NCBI GenBank assembly: GCA_017503375.1
Contig: JAFVTF010000082.1
Coordinates: 1 to 64,000, forward strand
From: Lentisphaeria bacterium
Lineage (GTDB): Bacteria > Verrucomicrobiota > Lentisphaeria > Victivallales > UBA1829
Direction: 5' to 3'
Length of the DNA stretch: 64,000 nt
A program made the position numbers and the translations under genes. This document shows positions 40,115-49,628 of the stretch, piece after piece. Numbering within the stretch: the stretch's first letter is position 1; the number at the start of each line of letters is the position of its first letter. The notes under the pieces were generated by a model. It had not been told where the DNA came from. It saw only the letters and a list, made by a program, of their open reading frames with translations, and made no database searches.

Positions 40115-42124
40115 ATGGAGAGAATCATCAACTCTTTGTTCGGGATGACTCACTGGGTATTGATCGCCATGGTCGTCGCTCCGATTCTGCTGGGAAGTTT
40201 GACATTCCTGCTGCAGAAAAAAGAAAAGCTCCGCACATTTCTGATCTGGCTTGCCTCCGCCGTGGTTCTTGTCGGCGGTATTCTGCTGGTCTGGTTATCT
40301 GCGGGAAATGAAGAAAACGTAGTAAAGGTATGGCAATGGAAGGTTTCCAGTTCCTTCGGAATGATCGGATTCGGCCTGGAAGCATTCATTCTGCTTGCTC
40401 TTTTGTACGTTGGATTCAAAATCGAAAATGGCTGGATTGTATTTCTCGGTTTGATTCAGACGGGACTTGCAATTGCATCTCATTTTATCGGAACACACCC
40501 GGAAAGTCTGGTTATTTTCCGGATTGACAATCTGACAAGAATTCTGATTCTTGTGACGGCTGTTGTCGGAAGTGCGATTCTTGTTTTTTCCATCAACTAC
40601 ATGAAGGAACATGAAAAGCATGCCCCCGAAGGTGCCGGTTCTCCGGGAAGATTTTACTTCTTCTTTATCAGCTTCATGGGGTGCATGATCGGTCTTGTTG
40701 CATCCAATAACTTTTCTCTGTTTTCAACATTCTGGGAAGCGACGACGCTTTGTTCATTTGCATTGATCGGTCAGGATGGCGGAGAAGCCCGCCGCGTGAA
40801 TGCAACCCGAGCACTGCTGATCAACAGTTTCGGCGGAGTTCTGCTTCTCGGAGCGGTCTTCTTCCTGAAATTGAATCATTGCGGGGAAGATTTCCAGAGT
40901 TTGACCGGAAGTTCCATTACCGTTCTTCCCGCAATGCTGTTCTGTATGGCAGCATTTACGAAATCTGCACTGTTTCCGTTCCAGAGCTGGCTGCTCGGGG
41001 CAATGGTTGCTCCCACACCGGTTTCTGCTCTTCTTCACGCTGCGACAATGGTGAAAGCCGGGGTTTATCTGGTGATGCGAATCAGTCCGCATTACAGTCA
41101 GTATACCTCTTTTATGATGATGATTGCGTTTACAGGTGCGCTTTCCTTTGCGGGAGCTGCATTCCTTGCATGTACCCAGTCCAATGCGAAAAAAGTTCTG
41201 GCATATTCCACAATCTCCAACCTGGGATTGGTGGTTGCCTGTGCAGGAATTGAATCTCCTCTTGCGTATGCGGCAGGTCTTTCCATTATTGCATTCCATG
41301 CGGTATCCAAAGGTTTGCTCTTCCTGTGTGTCGGCCGGATTGAACAGAAACTCGGCAGCCGCGATATTGAAATGATGGATGGTATGCCGTACAAGATGCC
41401 GTTCACCACAATGGTTGCAATGGTTGGTATGATGTCCATGCTTCTGCCTCCGTTCGGGATGCTGTTGAGTAAATGGCTTGCAATTGAAGCAACGATTCAT
41501 TCCCCGTTCCTTCTGGTTTTCCTTGTTACCGGAAGTGCCTTCACCGTTTACTTCTGGGCAAAATGGATGGGACACATGCAGATTCAGGGATATCACCCGG
41601 ATAAACCTGTGGAACAGATTTCCCATTCCACGAAATTCTCATTGGGCTACCTTGCAATTCTTGTGATCGTGACTGGTATTTTCACAATGATGATTTTCCG
41701 TCATGTATTTACCACAATGGCGGCTGAAACATTCCCCGGACTTGATATGGTTGCAAAGATTTCCTCTCTCTACCGTGAACAGGCTATGTTCCCTGCATAT
41801 CTGGTAATCGGATGTATGGCAATCAGTCTGGTGCTTACTGCAATTTTTGTAGCGTTTCTTGTCCGCAAGAAAAATATCCGTCCGCCGTACCTCTGCGGCG
41901 AGAATGCGATTACGATTGAAGAAGAGCTGAATCCTGAAAAGAACAAATCGGGATTACGCAGTTACGACTTCTATTCAGTCGGCGGCAAGGTGGAACATGC
42001 AGTGTTTTCCAGCTATTATTTCAAGAATTATATTGATGAAAATCGTGTATCCAGATATATGAACTGGATCTCCTGGCTGTCAATGATTGTATTGCTCGGC
42101 TGTGTGATTGCATCCATCAAGTAA
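40115..42124 (+). CDS. echA: Ech-type hydrogenase, antiporter-like membrane subunit
   Basis: A 669-residue membrane protein with at least 14 hydrophobic helices, related to NuoL/MrpA-type proton-conducting subunits. The central region with FSTFWEATTLCSFALIG and FPFQSWLLGAMVAPTPVSAL, followed by LLHAATMVKAGVYLVMR, is the conserved ion-translocation core with the charged residues used for proton pumping. Length matches EchA/HyfB-like subunits. An AAAGGAAGGG site precedes the start. It is the first structural gene of the hydrogenase and probably pumps protons or Na+ while ferredoxin reduces protons to H2. Confidence 0.9.
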   Translation: MERIINSLFGMTHWVLIAMVVAPILLGSLTFLLQKKEKLRTFLIWLASAVVLVGGILLVWLSAGNEENVVKVWQWKVSSSFGMIGFGLEAFILLALLYVGFKIENGWIVFLGLIQTGLAIASHFIGTHPESLVIFRIDNLTRILILVTAVVGSAILVFSINYMKEHEKHAPEGAGSPGRFYFFFISFMGCMIGLVASNNFSLFSTFWEATTLCSFALIGQDGGEARRVNATRALLINSFGGVLLLGAVFFLKLNHCGEDFQSLTGSSITVLPAMLFCMAAFTKSALFPFQSWLLGAMVAPTPVSALLHAATMVKAGVYLVMRISPHYSQYTSFMMMIAFTGALSFAGAAFLACTQSNAKKVLAYSTISNLGLVVACAGIESPLAYAAGLSIIAFHAVSKGLLFLCVGRIEQKLGSRDIEMMDGMPYKMPFTTMVAMVGMMSMLLPPFGMLLSKWLAIEATIHSPFLLVFLVTGSAFTVYFWAKWMGHMQIQGYHPDKPVEQISHSTKFSLGYLAILVIVTGIFTMMIFRHVFTTMAAETFPGLDMVAKISSLYREQAMFPAYLVIGCMAISLVLTAIFVAFLVRKKNIRPPYLCGENAITIEEELNPEKNKSGLRSYDFYSVGGKVEHAVFSSYYFKNYIDENRVSRYMNWISWLSMIVLLGCVIASIK

Positions 42125-42141
42125 GAAGGGGACAGAAAAAA

Positions 42142-43011
42142 ATGACATACATTGATATGATATTGGAATCACCTCTGTGGCGTTGTGTTGCGGTTTTGAT
42201 TCTTGCACCTACGATCGGAACGCTGCTCAGCGGTTTTGACCGGAAATTTACTGCCCGTCTTCAGGGGCGTGTCGGTCCCTCTTTCTGGCAGCCTGTTTAT
42301 GATATTTTCAAACTGTTCGGAAAACAGCAGATCCTTGTTCACCGGACACAGATTGCTTATGCTCTTCTGCATCTGTTTTTCCTGATGCTGACAGTTGTTC
42401 TGCTGGTTCTCGGGGAAGATTTGCTGATGATCCTGTTCTGCCAGGCATTTTCAGCATTGTGTCTTGTGATTGCATCCATGAGTGTGCGTTCTCCGTACAG
42501 CTGGATTGGAAGTCAGAGAAAAATTCTTCAGATGCTTGCTTATGAACCGACGCTTGTTCTGCTGATTCTGGCGGTTTACCTTCAGAACAACAGTTTTCTC
42601 GGAGCAAAAGTTCTGGAAAATGATACTCCGCTGATCTATTCCATGCCTCTGATGTTTATTTCTCTTCTCTTTGTGATTGCGATTGAGTTTGAGAAATCCC
42701 CGTTTGACGTTGCATCATCCCACCATGCGCATCAGGAAATCGTTAAGGGAACCACACTGGAATTTTCCGGTCCGTTCCTTGGATTGATTGAGGTTGCCCA
42801 CGCGTATGAAATGGCAATGTTCTTCGGTTTGATGGTAGCGTTCTGGCATACTTCTCTGATTATGGGAATTGTGCTGGCTCTTGTTGGTTTTATTCTGGTG
42901 CTGCTCATGGATAACATCTGTGCGCGTCTCACCTCCTGGTGGATGGTACGTTTCATGTGGACCATTCCCCTTACTCTGTCACTGGCAAATCTTATCTGGC
43001 TTTGGAGGTAA
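42142..43011 (+). CDS. echB: Ech-type hydrogenase, NuoH-like membrane subunit
   Basis: A 289-residue membrane protein of the NuoH/HycD family. The loop GFDRKFTARLQGRVGPSFWQ followed by PVYDIFKLFGKQQ is the hallmark quinone/ion-path loop. A second conserved loop is EFEKSPFDVASSHHAHQEIV. Eight or so hydrophobic helices are seen. It forms the membrane connection between the hydrogenase arm and the ion pump. Spacing is 17 bases after echA and 6 bases before echC. Confidence 0.93.
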   Translation: MTYIDMILESPLWRCVAVLILAPTIGTLLSGFDRKFTARLQGRVGPSFWQPVYDIFKLFGKQQILVHRTQIAYALLHLFFLMLTVVLLVLGEDLLMILFCQAFSALCLVIASMSVRSPYSWIGSQRKILQMLAYEPTLVLLILAVYLQNNSFLGAKVLENDTPLIYSMPLMFISLLFVIAIEFEKSPFDVASSHHAHQEIVKGTTLEFSGPFLGLIEVAHAYEMAMFFGLMVAFWHTSLIMGIVLALVGFILVLLMDNICARLTSWWMVRFMWTIPLTLSLANLIWLWR

Positions 43012-43017
43012 TCTGAA

Positions 43018-43539
43018 ATGTCCAAATTTACCGGAAAATCCCCTTGGGTTGTCCATTTCAACTGCAACAGCTGCAATGGATGTGATATTGAATTTCTTGC
43101 ATGTCTGACGCCTCTTTATGATGCGGAACGGTTCGGAGTTCTGCATGTAGGGAACCCGAAACACGCGGATATCCTCGTCGTGACCGGGTCCGTCAATAAG
43201 AAGAATATGCATGTCCTGAAAAACGTTTATGACCAGATTCCGTCTCCGAAAGCTGTTGTGGCGATGGGTGTCTGTGCTGCAACCGGCGGACTTTTTGCTG
43301 ATTGCTATAATGTGGTTGGCGGTATTGATAAAGTTATTCCTGTTGATGTGCATGTTCCCGGCTGTCCTCCGAAACCGGAAGCTATGCTTGACGGAATCGT
43401 GAAAGCCGTGGAAATTCTGAAAAAGAAGACGAAAGAAACGGAAACTGTTACGGAAGAACTTCCCGTTGTGATTGTAAAACCGAAGGAACTGCCTGCGGAA
43501 CCTGCAGCTCCTGAAGCAGCGAAGGAATCTGAAAAATGA
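43018..43539 (+). CDS. echC: Ech-type hydrogenase small subunit (NuoB-like)
   Basis: A 173-residue small subunit of a group 4 [NiFe] hydrogenase. Ligands of the proximal [4Fe-4S] cluster are in FNCNSCNGCDIEFLAC, VAMGVCAATGG and VPGCPPKPEA. The C-terminal 35 residues are a flexible, Lys/Glu/Pro/Ala-rich tail (VVIVKPKELPAEPAAPEAAK) that is not needed for clusters. Its stop overlaps the echD start. It carries electrons from EchF to the nickel-iron site in EchE. Confidence 0.93.
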   Translation: MSKFTGKSPWVVHFNCNSCNGCDIEFLACLTPLYDAERFGVLHVGNPKHADILVVTGSVNKKNMHVLKNVYDQIPSPKAVVAMGVCAATGGLFADCYNVVGGIDKVIPVDVHVPGCPPKPEAMLDGIVKAVEILKKKTKETETVTEELPVVIVKPKELPAEPAAPEAAKESEK

Positions 43540-43940
43540 TGAAAATCAATGAAGAAGTCTCTCTTGAGACACTGGTTGGAAAAGTTGCGGCACTGCAGGT
43601 GGCTGGCTATCGTTTTGTCACCATGACAACCGTTGACTGCGATGATTATTTTGATATTTATTATCATTACGACAAAGATTATGAGCTTTACACATTGCGT
43701 TTGAAAGTGGAAAAACCGGGTGTTGTTCCCAGTATTTCCACAGCCTGCTTTGCTGCTCTGATCATTGAAAATGAAATTCAGGATCTTTTCGGTATCACCT
43801 TTACCGGATTGGTCGTTGATTATGAAAAACATTTCCTGCTGGCTCCCGATGCCCCGGAAAAACCCTTCTGTCATGTCCCCGGTGTTAAAATCACAACCGT
43901 GGATTCACCTGCCGCAAAGAAAGAAGAGGTGGCTGAATGA
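43536..43940 (+). CDS. echD: Ech-type hydrogenase NuoC-like subunit
   Basis: A 134-residue protein corresponding to the 30-kDa subunit of complex I (NuoC/EchD). The conserved end ENEIQDLFGITFTGLVVDYE matches the ExE-x-x-DLFG signature. The first 60 residues form the alpha/beta part. It overlaps echC by 4 bases and echE by 4 bases, consistent with tightly coupled translation. It helps hold EchC and EchE together. Confidence 0.88.
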   Translation: MMKINEEVSLETLVGKVAALQVAGYRFVTMTTVDCDDYFDIYYHYDKDYELYTLRLKVEKPGVVPSISTACFAALIIENEIQDLFGITFTGLVVDYEKHFLLAPDAPEKPFCHVPGVKITTVDSPAAKKEEVAE

Positions 43941-45010
43941 GTATGATTGTTCCTTTTGGTCCTCAACATCCTGTTCTGCCGGAACCTTTGCAGCTCCGTC
44001 TGGAAATCGTTGATGAAACCGTTGTTTCCGCCCTCCCGGTGATCGGATATGTTCACCGCGGTCTGGAACGGCTTGCCGAACAGAAAGATTTTCAGCAGGA
44101 CACCTACCTGATTGAACACATTTGCGGGATTTGCTCCTTCATGCACAGTACGACATACTGTACCGGAATTGAAGAAATCATGAATATTGAAATTCCGGAA
44201 CGCGCCAAGTACCTGCGTGTTGCATGGAGCGAAATGCACCGTATTCACAGTCACCTGCTGGCATTGGGACTGCTGGCAGATGCATTCGGATTTGAAAGCC
44301 TTTTCTATCAGATCTGGCGCACCCGTGAGCATATCATGGATGCCATGGAATTTACCACAGGCGGACGTGTTATGCTCAGTGCGGCATGTGTCGGGGGGGT
44401 CCGGAAAGATATCAATGAAGAACAGAAAAAGTTCGTTCTTGAAAAACTGGCGGCTATTGAAGCTGAATTCAAGGAAGAGGCACATGTTCTTCTCGATGAC
44501 TATACAGTAAAATCCCGTACAGTCGGCGTTGGTATTCTTGATGCCAAGACAGCTTATGAGCGGGGTGCTGTCGGACCGACAGCCCGTGCAAGCGGAATCA
44601 AGATGGACCATCGTATGACCGGATATTTTGCCTATGACAAGCTTGATTTTGAGCCGGTCGTGGAAGATGGCTGTGATGCTTATTCCAGAACAAAAGTGAG
44701 AATCCGCGAAGTTTATCAGTCTATTGATCTGATCCGTCAGGCTCTGGCGGCATTGCCGGATACTCCGTTGAAAACACCGTTCAAAGGCAATCCCAACGGT
44801 GAAGCTGCTGTCCGTGCGGAACAGCCCCGCGGCGAAGTGATCTATTACCTCAAAGGGAATGGCACTGATAAATTGGCTCGCTGCCGTGTCCGTACTCCAA
44901 CCTTTGCCAACGTTGCTCCGATGCTGCACATGCTGAACGGATGCAACCTTGCAAATGTCGGTGTAATCGTTCTTTCTGTTGACCCTTGTATTTCATGTAC
45001 GGAGCGATGA
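43937..45010 (+). CDS. echE: Ech-type [NiFe] hydrogenase large subunit
   Basis: A 357-residue catalytic subunit. The nickel-iron ligands are complete: HICGICSF at about residues 56-63 (N-terminal CxxC) and DPCISC near the C terminus. Complex I homologues lack these Cys residues, so this is a hydrogenase and not NuoD. The protein ends DPCISCTER, only three residues after the last Cys, so no C-terminal peptide remains for a maturation protease to remove. This resembles R. rubrum CooH. It starts with MSMIVPFGPQHPVLPEPLQL. It overlaps echD by 4 bases and is followed directly by echF. Confidence 0.95.
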   Translation: MSMIVPFGPQHPVLPEPLQLRLEIVDETVVSALPVIGYVHRGLERLAEQKDFQQDTYLIEHICGICSFMHSTTYCTGIEEIMNIEIPERAKYLRVAWSEMHRIHSHLLALGLLADAFGFESLFYQIWRTREHIMDAMEFTTGGRVMLSAACVGGVRKDINEEQKKFVLEKLAAIEAEFKEEAHVLLDDYTVKSRTVGVGILDAKTAYERGAVGPTARASGIKMDHRMTGYFAYDKLDFEPVVEDGCDAYSRTKVRIREVYQSIDLIRQALAALPDTPLKTPFKGNPNGEAAVRAEQPRGEVIYYLKGNGTDKLARCRVRTPTFANVAPMLHMLNGCNLANVGVIVLSVDPCISCTER

Positions 45011-45011
45011 T

Positions 45012-45317
45012 ATGAAAATTGTAGTTATGTTGAAGACTCTGTTGTTCAACCTGATCAAAGGACCTGTCACCCGGAAATATCCTTATGAAGAACGTGAACC
45101 GTTCCCGGGCGAACGCGGAGTGATCCTGATGCCGGATGAATCCAAATGTATTTATTGCGGTCTCTGTGCCAGAAAATGCCCTTCCAATGCATTGACTGTC
45201 ACAAGAGCCCCCGGGAAAGAGTGGAAATATGAACGTTTCCGCTGTATTCTCTGCGGTGCATGTGTTGAAGCATGTCCGAAAAAATGTCTGGAATTCGGCT
45301 CCCGGAAACAGGGATAA
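45012..45317 (+). CDS. echF: Ech-type hydrogenase polyferredoxin subunit (NuoI-like)
   Basis: The start at 45012 (MKIVVMLKTLLFNLIKG) is one base after the echE stop; the frame is open from 44979. The 101-residue protein has two [4Fe-4S] motifs, CIYCGLCARKCP and CILCGACVEACP. It accepts electrons from ferredoxin and passes them to EchC. It is the last gene of the six-gene hydrogenase set and ends 24 bases before a strong terminator. Confidence 0.94.
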   Translation: MKIVVMLKTLLFNLIKGPVTRKYPYEEREPFPGERGVILMPDESKCIYCGLCARKCPSNALTVTRAPGKEWKYERFRCILCGACVEACPKKCLEFGSRKQG

Positions 45318-45340
45318 TTTTCAGCTGATTTGATAATCAG

Positions 45341-45382
45341 AAAGCTGCCGCAGAAGTTTTTATTTTTGCGGCAGCTTTTTTG
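45341..45382 (+). terminator. Terminator of the hyp-ech cluster
   Basis: AAAGCTGCCGCA and TGCGGCAGCTTT form a 12-bp stem with a short loop and a T run on the + strand. Confidence 0.9.
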
Positions 45383-45402
45383 ATGATTTTCCGGAGAAAA
45401 AT

Positions 45403-45431
45403 TTGTAAAATTCCATACGGCGTGTTATATT
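45403..45431 (+). promoter_or_regulatory. Promoter of the glycerophosphodiesterase gene
   Basis: TTGTAA (45403-45408) and TATATT (45426-45431), 17-base spacer, 42 bases before the start at 45474. Confidence 0.55.
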
Positions 45432-45473
45432 CATTATCAGAAATACTGAAAATTACCGAACGGAGGAATTTTT

Positions 45474-46289
45474 ATGAAAGACGGTATTATTCTCTGGGAA
45501 GCGCATCGTGCAGGTGCGGGCGGATATGAACTGCCGGAAAGCTGTCTTGCGGCATTTGAATATGGATGGGGACTGGGCGGCCGCCCGGAAGCAGATGTCA
45601 ATGTGACATCCGATGGTGTCATGGTTTCTCTGCATGATTCCACCCTTGACCGGATTTGTCCGAAACTGCCGGAACACCTGAAAGGGCGCAATATCTCTGA
45701 AATGACCTGGGCTGAATTGGAGAGCGTGGATATCGGCTGGGATGATTTCCCGGATCAGCATGTTGTTTCTCTGGATACGCTTTTTGCCATATTGCAGGCG
45801 AATCCAGACCGGAACATGGTCATTGACTACAAACGGGTTTGTATCCGCGACCTTGCAGAGAAGATCAACAGTTACGGGGTTGCCGGACAAATTACATTTG
45901 CCTGCTGCAATCCGGAACTTCTGCGGGAATTCAAAGGATATGCTCCGGAAGCGAGAACCAAGAATTGGCTGGGTGGAACTGCGGAAAGAATTGAGGAACA
46001 ATTTGAGCGTCTCCGGCAGGAGGAGTTTCATGGGATTACGGAGGTTCAGCTTCATTTGAATGATGCTCCCGGAAAAAGCTGGAGGTATGCGCTTGCTCCG
46101 GAATTTGTTTCTGAAGCATTGCAGATCACGAAAGCTCACAATGTTCTTTTACAGGTTTTGCCGTGGAAGTTTGAACGGAAAGATTTGTTTGCCATTCTTG
46201 AGCTGGGCGTGAGATCGTTTGCCGTTGATTATCCGAATCATTTCAAAAAATATTATGCTGATTACTTTGCACGGCAATATTCTGTATAA
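45474..46289 (+). CDS. Glycerophosphodiester phosphodiesterase
   Basis: A 271-residue GDPD-family enzyme without a signal peptide. The active site is recognisable: EAHRAGAGGYELPESCLAAF (the His-Arg with the PE motif), then EADVNVTSDGVMVSLHDSTL, where Glu, Asp and the second His bind the metal. The family hydrolyses glycerophosphodiesters to glycerol 3-phosphate and an alcohol. The usual HRG is HRA here and the PENT motif is PESC. A GGAGG site lies 7 bases before the ATG. The lipoprotein gene follows by 15 bases. Confidence 0.88.
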   Translation: MKDGIILWEAHRAGAGGYELPESCLAAFEYGWGLGGRPEADVNVTSDGVMVSLHDSTLDRICPKLPEHLKGRNISEMTWAELESVDIGWDDFPDQHVVSLDTLFAILQANPDRNMVIDYKRVCIRDLAEKINSYGVAGQITFACCNPELLREFKGYAPEARTKNWLGGTAERIEEQFERLRQEEFHGITEVQLHLNDAPGKSWRYALAPEFVSEALQITKAHNVLLQVLPWKFERKDLFAILELGVRSFAVDYPNHFKKYYADYFARQYSV

Positions 46290-46304
46290 CCGGAGCCGGA
46301 CTGG

Positions 46305-46832
46305 ATGAGAAGATGTTCAGCCATTCTCTTATTAACAGTTTTATCTGCCATTGTCAGCGGCTGTATTTCAAAGGATGACCTCTGCGGAAACTGGTATTGT
46401 CCGCAAGGGTACGGTGACAGCCGTGTGATTTTTACGGATAACTATGCGGTAACGTTTGGAGCTCCCGTAAAACATGATGAAAAGAATTTTGTCGGGAAAT
46501 GGCATTATGACGTGAAAAATTACGGATTATTTCTCCGGGTGAAATGCAGTACAGGCTTCACAGACAATGTTTTCAATATTTTTGGTTTCAAGCTCCGGGA
46601 TCAAAGTAATTATTGGCTTGGTTTTATTCCGGTATTGGGTTTTCAGTATTCGTACAAGATCAGTGATGAAGAGATGCTCCGTTTTCTGCGGAAATACAAG
46701 TTTTCCACAAAAGACGTAATGGATAAGCCAATTATGATGCGTCAGTATAACACCACGAAATTCGTTGTTGACAGTAGTTTTCCGGCATTGATGCAGAAAT
46801 TGCAGGAGCAACAGCCGGGCTGTAATGATTGA
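46305..46832 (+). CDS. Lipoprotein of unknown function
   Basis: A 175-residue protein with a signal peptide and lipobox (AIVSGC, Cys at about residue 20). After the Cys it has LCGNWYCPQGYGDS and VGKWHYDVKNYGL, which are beta strands with aromatic residues like those of lipocalin-type or META-like envelope proteins. This likeness is only visual. It follows the GDPD gene by 15 bases and may be co-transcribed. The gap to the next gene (46833-47010) contains only that gene's promoter. Confidence 0.65.
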   Translation: MRRCSAILLLTVLSAIVSGCISKDDLCGNWYCPQGYGDSRVIFTDNYAVTFGAPVKHDEKNFVGKWHYDVKNYGLFLRVKCSTGFTDNVFNIFGFKLRDQSNYWLGFIPVLGFQYSYKISDEEMLRFLRKYKFSTKDVMDKPIMMRQYNTTKFVVDSSFPALMQKLQEQQPGCND

Positions 46833-46902
46833 GAAAAAGAACAGCTATTTCTTGAAATATGAAAAAAGTTAAGATTTATTTGTAAAAAAGATATTTTCCC
46901 TA

Positions 46903-46931
46903 TTGGCAAAATTGCAATTTTGTGCTATAAT
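46903..46931 (+). promoter_or_regulatory. Near-consensus promoter of the TAG-interrupted gene
   Basis: TTGGCA (46903-46908) and a perfect TATAAT (46926-46931), 17-base spacer, about 80 bases before the start at 47011. Confidence 0.75.
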
Positions 46932-47010
46932 GTAGCCGGATAGCTTGCTGAATTATAAAAATCGAGAAAAACAAGTGTCCGGTCAATATAATAATCCAGG
47001 AAGGTTTATG

Positions 47011-48408
47011 ATGAAAATTACCGCAAAAAATATATTATTGCTGCTTCTGACAGCTGTCGTTTGTATTCCTGTGGCAGGTCAGCAGAAAAAAACTGCTTAT
47101 AAGACCAGAAAAGAGGTCAAGTACAATAAAGACACCGAAGGCAAAAATGTAATGTAGATTTCGGAAAATAAGATCATTTTCATCCGTGATGTTGTGAAGT
47201 CTTATGTTGATTTCAAAGATGATATTTCAGATCAGTCTGTGATTAATGAGATTTATGATAAGATTGAAAAAGAGTTTCCCATCCAGCTGAAGGGGCAGCC
47301 GGACAACCGTACCATTCTGGAAATCCGGAAAGCTGCACTTGACGAAATCAAGCGGGATAAGAATTATTCCATGGAAGAAGCTGAATACCGGAAAATGCTT
47401 ACGGAAAAGGCAGCAAAAATTTATACGACATACAAGCCCGGACAGAAGATTTCTCTTGTTTATACCAAAGGCAACAAACGTTATAAAGTGCAGGATACAT
47501 TTTACCGTTACAACGGCAGAAGTGTCAGCATCGGCTTGAGATCCATTCCTTATTATGATTTGATCGAAGAAGATAAAATCAGGGTCAACCCTGCGTATGC
47601 CCAGAAAAAACGCGATGAGTATGTGAAAAAAGAGTTGGCAGACTATTTGGAACGCCGCCGGGATGCTTTGCTTTCCAAAGAAGTGGAATTACAGAAGAAA
47701 CAATTGGAAGATAATATCAAAAACGGTTTTGTCCGTTTTGCTGAAATGTGGCGTTATCCTATTCAGGTGATCAACATCCGTCTTGTTGAAAGTATTGAAT
47801 CTGATCCCCGTTTTGCCGGAAAAGTGACAGGATTGAACTTGGATTCTATTCACCGGATTCAGATCAAACGGAAAGATGCGATTGATAAAAATGAATTGGA
47901 GGAACGAATCCGGCGTCACAAAGAAGATGCTGCAAGACGTGTAGGAAGTATTGACTCTGAGCAAGGATTTCTGAATACAGTTTTCTGGGGATTCTCAAGA
48001 GAGGAGATCAAGTTTGTTCTTGAATCTCATGGGTTGAATCTTGTTGCCGGAAAAGAATATGATAAAGTTTCAAGCTCAGACCAGCAGATCAAAGAAAACC
48101 GGCTTTATTATGAAAAGAACCGGTTGGTCAAAGTGGTTTCCATTTACAATATTGATAATTTTGAATCACTGACACGTCTGAGAACCAACATGCTTCAGAA
48201 ATACGGACCGGATGACCGGACAAAGAAAAAAGAGTTTGTTCGACCGGGAGATCCTCTTACATGGACTGGTATTATTACCGATGGACATCTTCATGTAAAA
48301 CAGAATCCGCAAACCGGAGCGTTGGAAGGAAAGATCTTTATGACTTTGAAAATGGTTCCGCTTTCTCAACGGCATAACCGTGCTGAACTTTTGAAAAAAG
48401 GAAACTGA
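47011..48408 (+). pseudogene. Secreted protein gene with one in-frame TAG
   Basis: The start is at 47008 or 47011, with AGGAAGG just upstream. A signal peptide follows (MKITAKNILLLLLTAVVCIP). After KDTEGKNVM a TAG lies at 47155-47157. The same frame then continues without a stop to 48408 (404 codons from a GTG at 47194). The rest is charged, helical and Arg/Lys-rich, with no domain that I recognise. Without the TAG the protein would be about 465 residues. No ribosome site lies near the GTG, so independent expression of the second part is unlikely. Promoter and reading frame look well kept, so the stop is either a fresh mutation or is read through. All other complete genes in this window end in TAA or TGA. 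Confidence 0.7.
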
Positions 48409-49628
48409 TGATCATGGAACTCTACGATAAGCTGTATAAAAGCGCGGAATTCTTTGATTCCAATGAGGAAACGACAGTTTGTTTCGGGATTGAAGCTGCG
48501 CCCGCATTGAGTTGCGAACTGCCTGCGCTCGGCGATAAAAATGTTCTTGTCTGTGCCGGTGGTGATTCCTCTTTTTACCGCAGCGGAGCTTTTGAGTTAC
48601 TCAATAAGTGCGTTGGTCGTTCCGATGCGAACGTTCCGCGGTTTGAAAATATTCCGCCGGAACCGGATACTGATTGTGTCCGGAGAATTGTTGCTGCAAT
48701 GGAAATGGAAAAACCGGATGTTGTTCTGGCTATTGGCGGCGGGAGCGTTATGGATGCTGCCAAAGCTGCATATCTTTCCTGGCAGACAGGGATGGATGTC
48801 AAGGAGCTTTTCGGGATATCTGTTGCCGGTAAAAAGTTCCCGGGAAAGAAATTCCGCCGGGTGTGGTGTGTGCCTACGACTTCCGGAACAGGTTCAGAAG
48901 TGACACCGTATTCCAACATTATTGATACCGACAATGGCGTGAAATGTTTGATTGTCGAACCGGAAATTATACCGGAATATGCATTTGTCGCTCCGGAATT
49001 GACTTGCCGTGTGCCGCAGAAGATAACTGTTGATACCGCATTGGATGCAATGGTGCATTGTATAGAAAGTCTTTTGAATGTGAAAGCCGGTAAGGAACAT
49101 CCAGAAGCCGCAGCGTGGGCTGTTCTGGGGATCTCTATGATTCGCGACAGTCTTCCTCTTGTGCTGAATGGAAATGCGGAACATCTTCTTGTGCGTTCTG
49201 CTCTGTCAGCAGCAGCCTGTCTCGGTGGAATGTGTATCAAGGTTTGTCCGACAAGTCTGCCGCATTTGTGCAGTTTCTCTTTCTGTGGAAAAACGACTCA
49301 TGGTGCTGCCGTTGCAGCTCTGCTGCCGCACTTCTGGCGGTATTATCTCTCCGATACCGAAATCGCGGAACGCACAATGATGCTCGCTGAGATTTTCCCC
49401 GGAAAAACACCGGATGAAGTGGTGGATTCCTGTGAAAAATTTATCCGGAGTGTTGGGATCGAAACTGCTCCCGGAACCCTCAGCGGAACAGATGCCTCTT
49501 TCATAGATCAGCTGGCAGAAAATGCCAAACTGAATCCGGTGAAATTGGTCACAGCTCCCGTCCCGATTGACCCGGAATCGGCAGGAACGGTATTTCATAA
49601 TGTCCTGGATAAAGTATGGACCCGTTAA
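48408..49628 (+). CDS. Iron-containing alcohol dehydrogenase
   Basis: A 406-residue group III (iron-type) alcohol dehydrogenase-family protein. The NAD(P)-binding GGGS loop is LAIGGGSVMDAAKAA. The next conserved stretch is VPTTSGTGSEVTPYS. The metal ligands appear in DTALDAMVHCIES (Asp and His), SLPHLCSF (His) and KTTHGAAVAALLPHF (His). The family reduces aldehydes or oxidises alcohols in fermentation, using a bound iron. The substrate is unknown. It overlaps the previous frame by one base and the next gene by 13 bases. An AAAGGAAA site supports the ATG at 48408. Confidence 0.9.
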   Translation: MIMELYDKLYKSAEFFDSNEETTVCFGIEAAPALSCELPALGDKNVLVCAGGDSSFYRSGAFELLNKCVGRSDANVPRFENIPPEPDTDCVRRIVAAMEMEKPDVVLAIGGGSVMDAAKAAYLSWQTGMDVKELFGISVAGKKFPGKKFRRVWCVPTTSGTGSEVTPYSNIIDTDNGVKCLIVEPEIIPEYAFVAPELTCRVPQKITVDTALDAMVHCIESLLNVKAGKEHPEAAAWAVLGISMIRDSLPLVLNGNAEHLLVRSALSAAACLGGMCIKVCPTSLPHLCSFSFCGKTTHGAAVAALLPHFWRYYLSDTEIAERTMMLAEIFPGKTPDEVVDSCEKFIRSVGIETAPGTLSGTDASFIDQLAENAKLNPVKLVTAPVPIDPESAGTVFHNVLDKVWTR

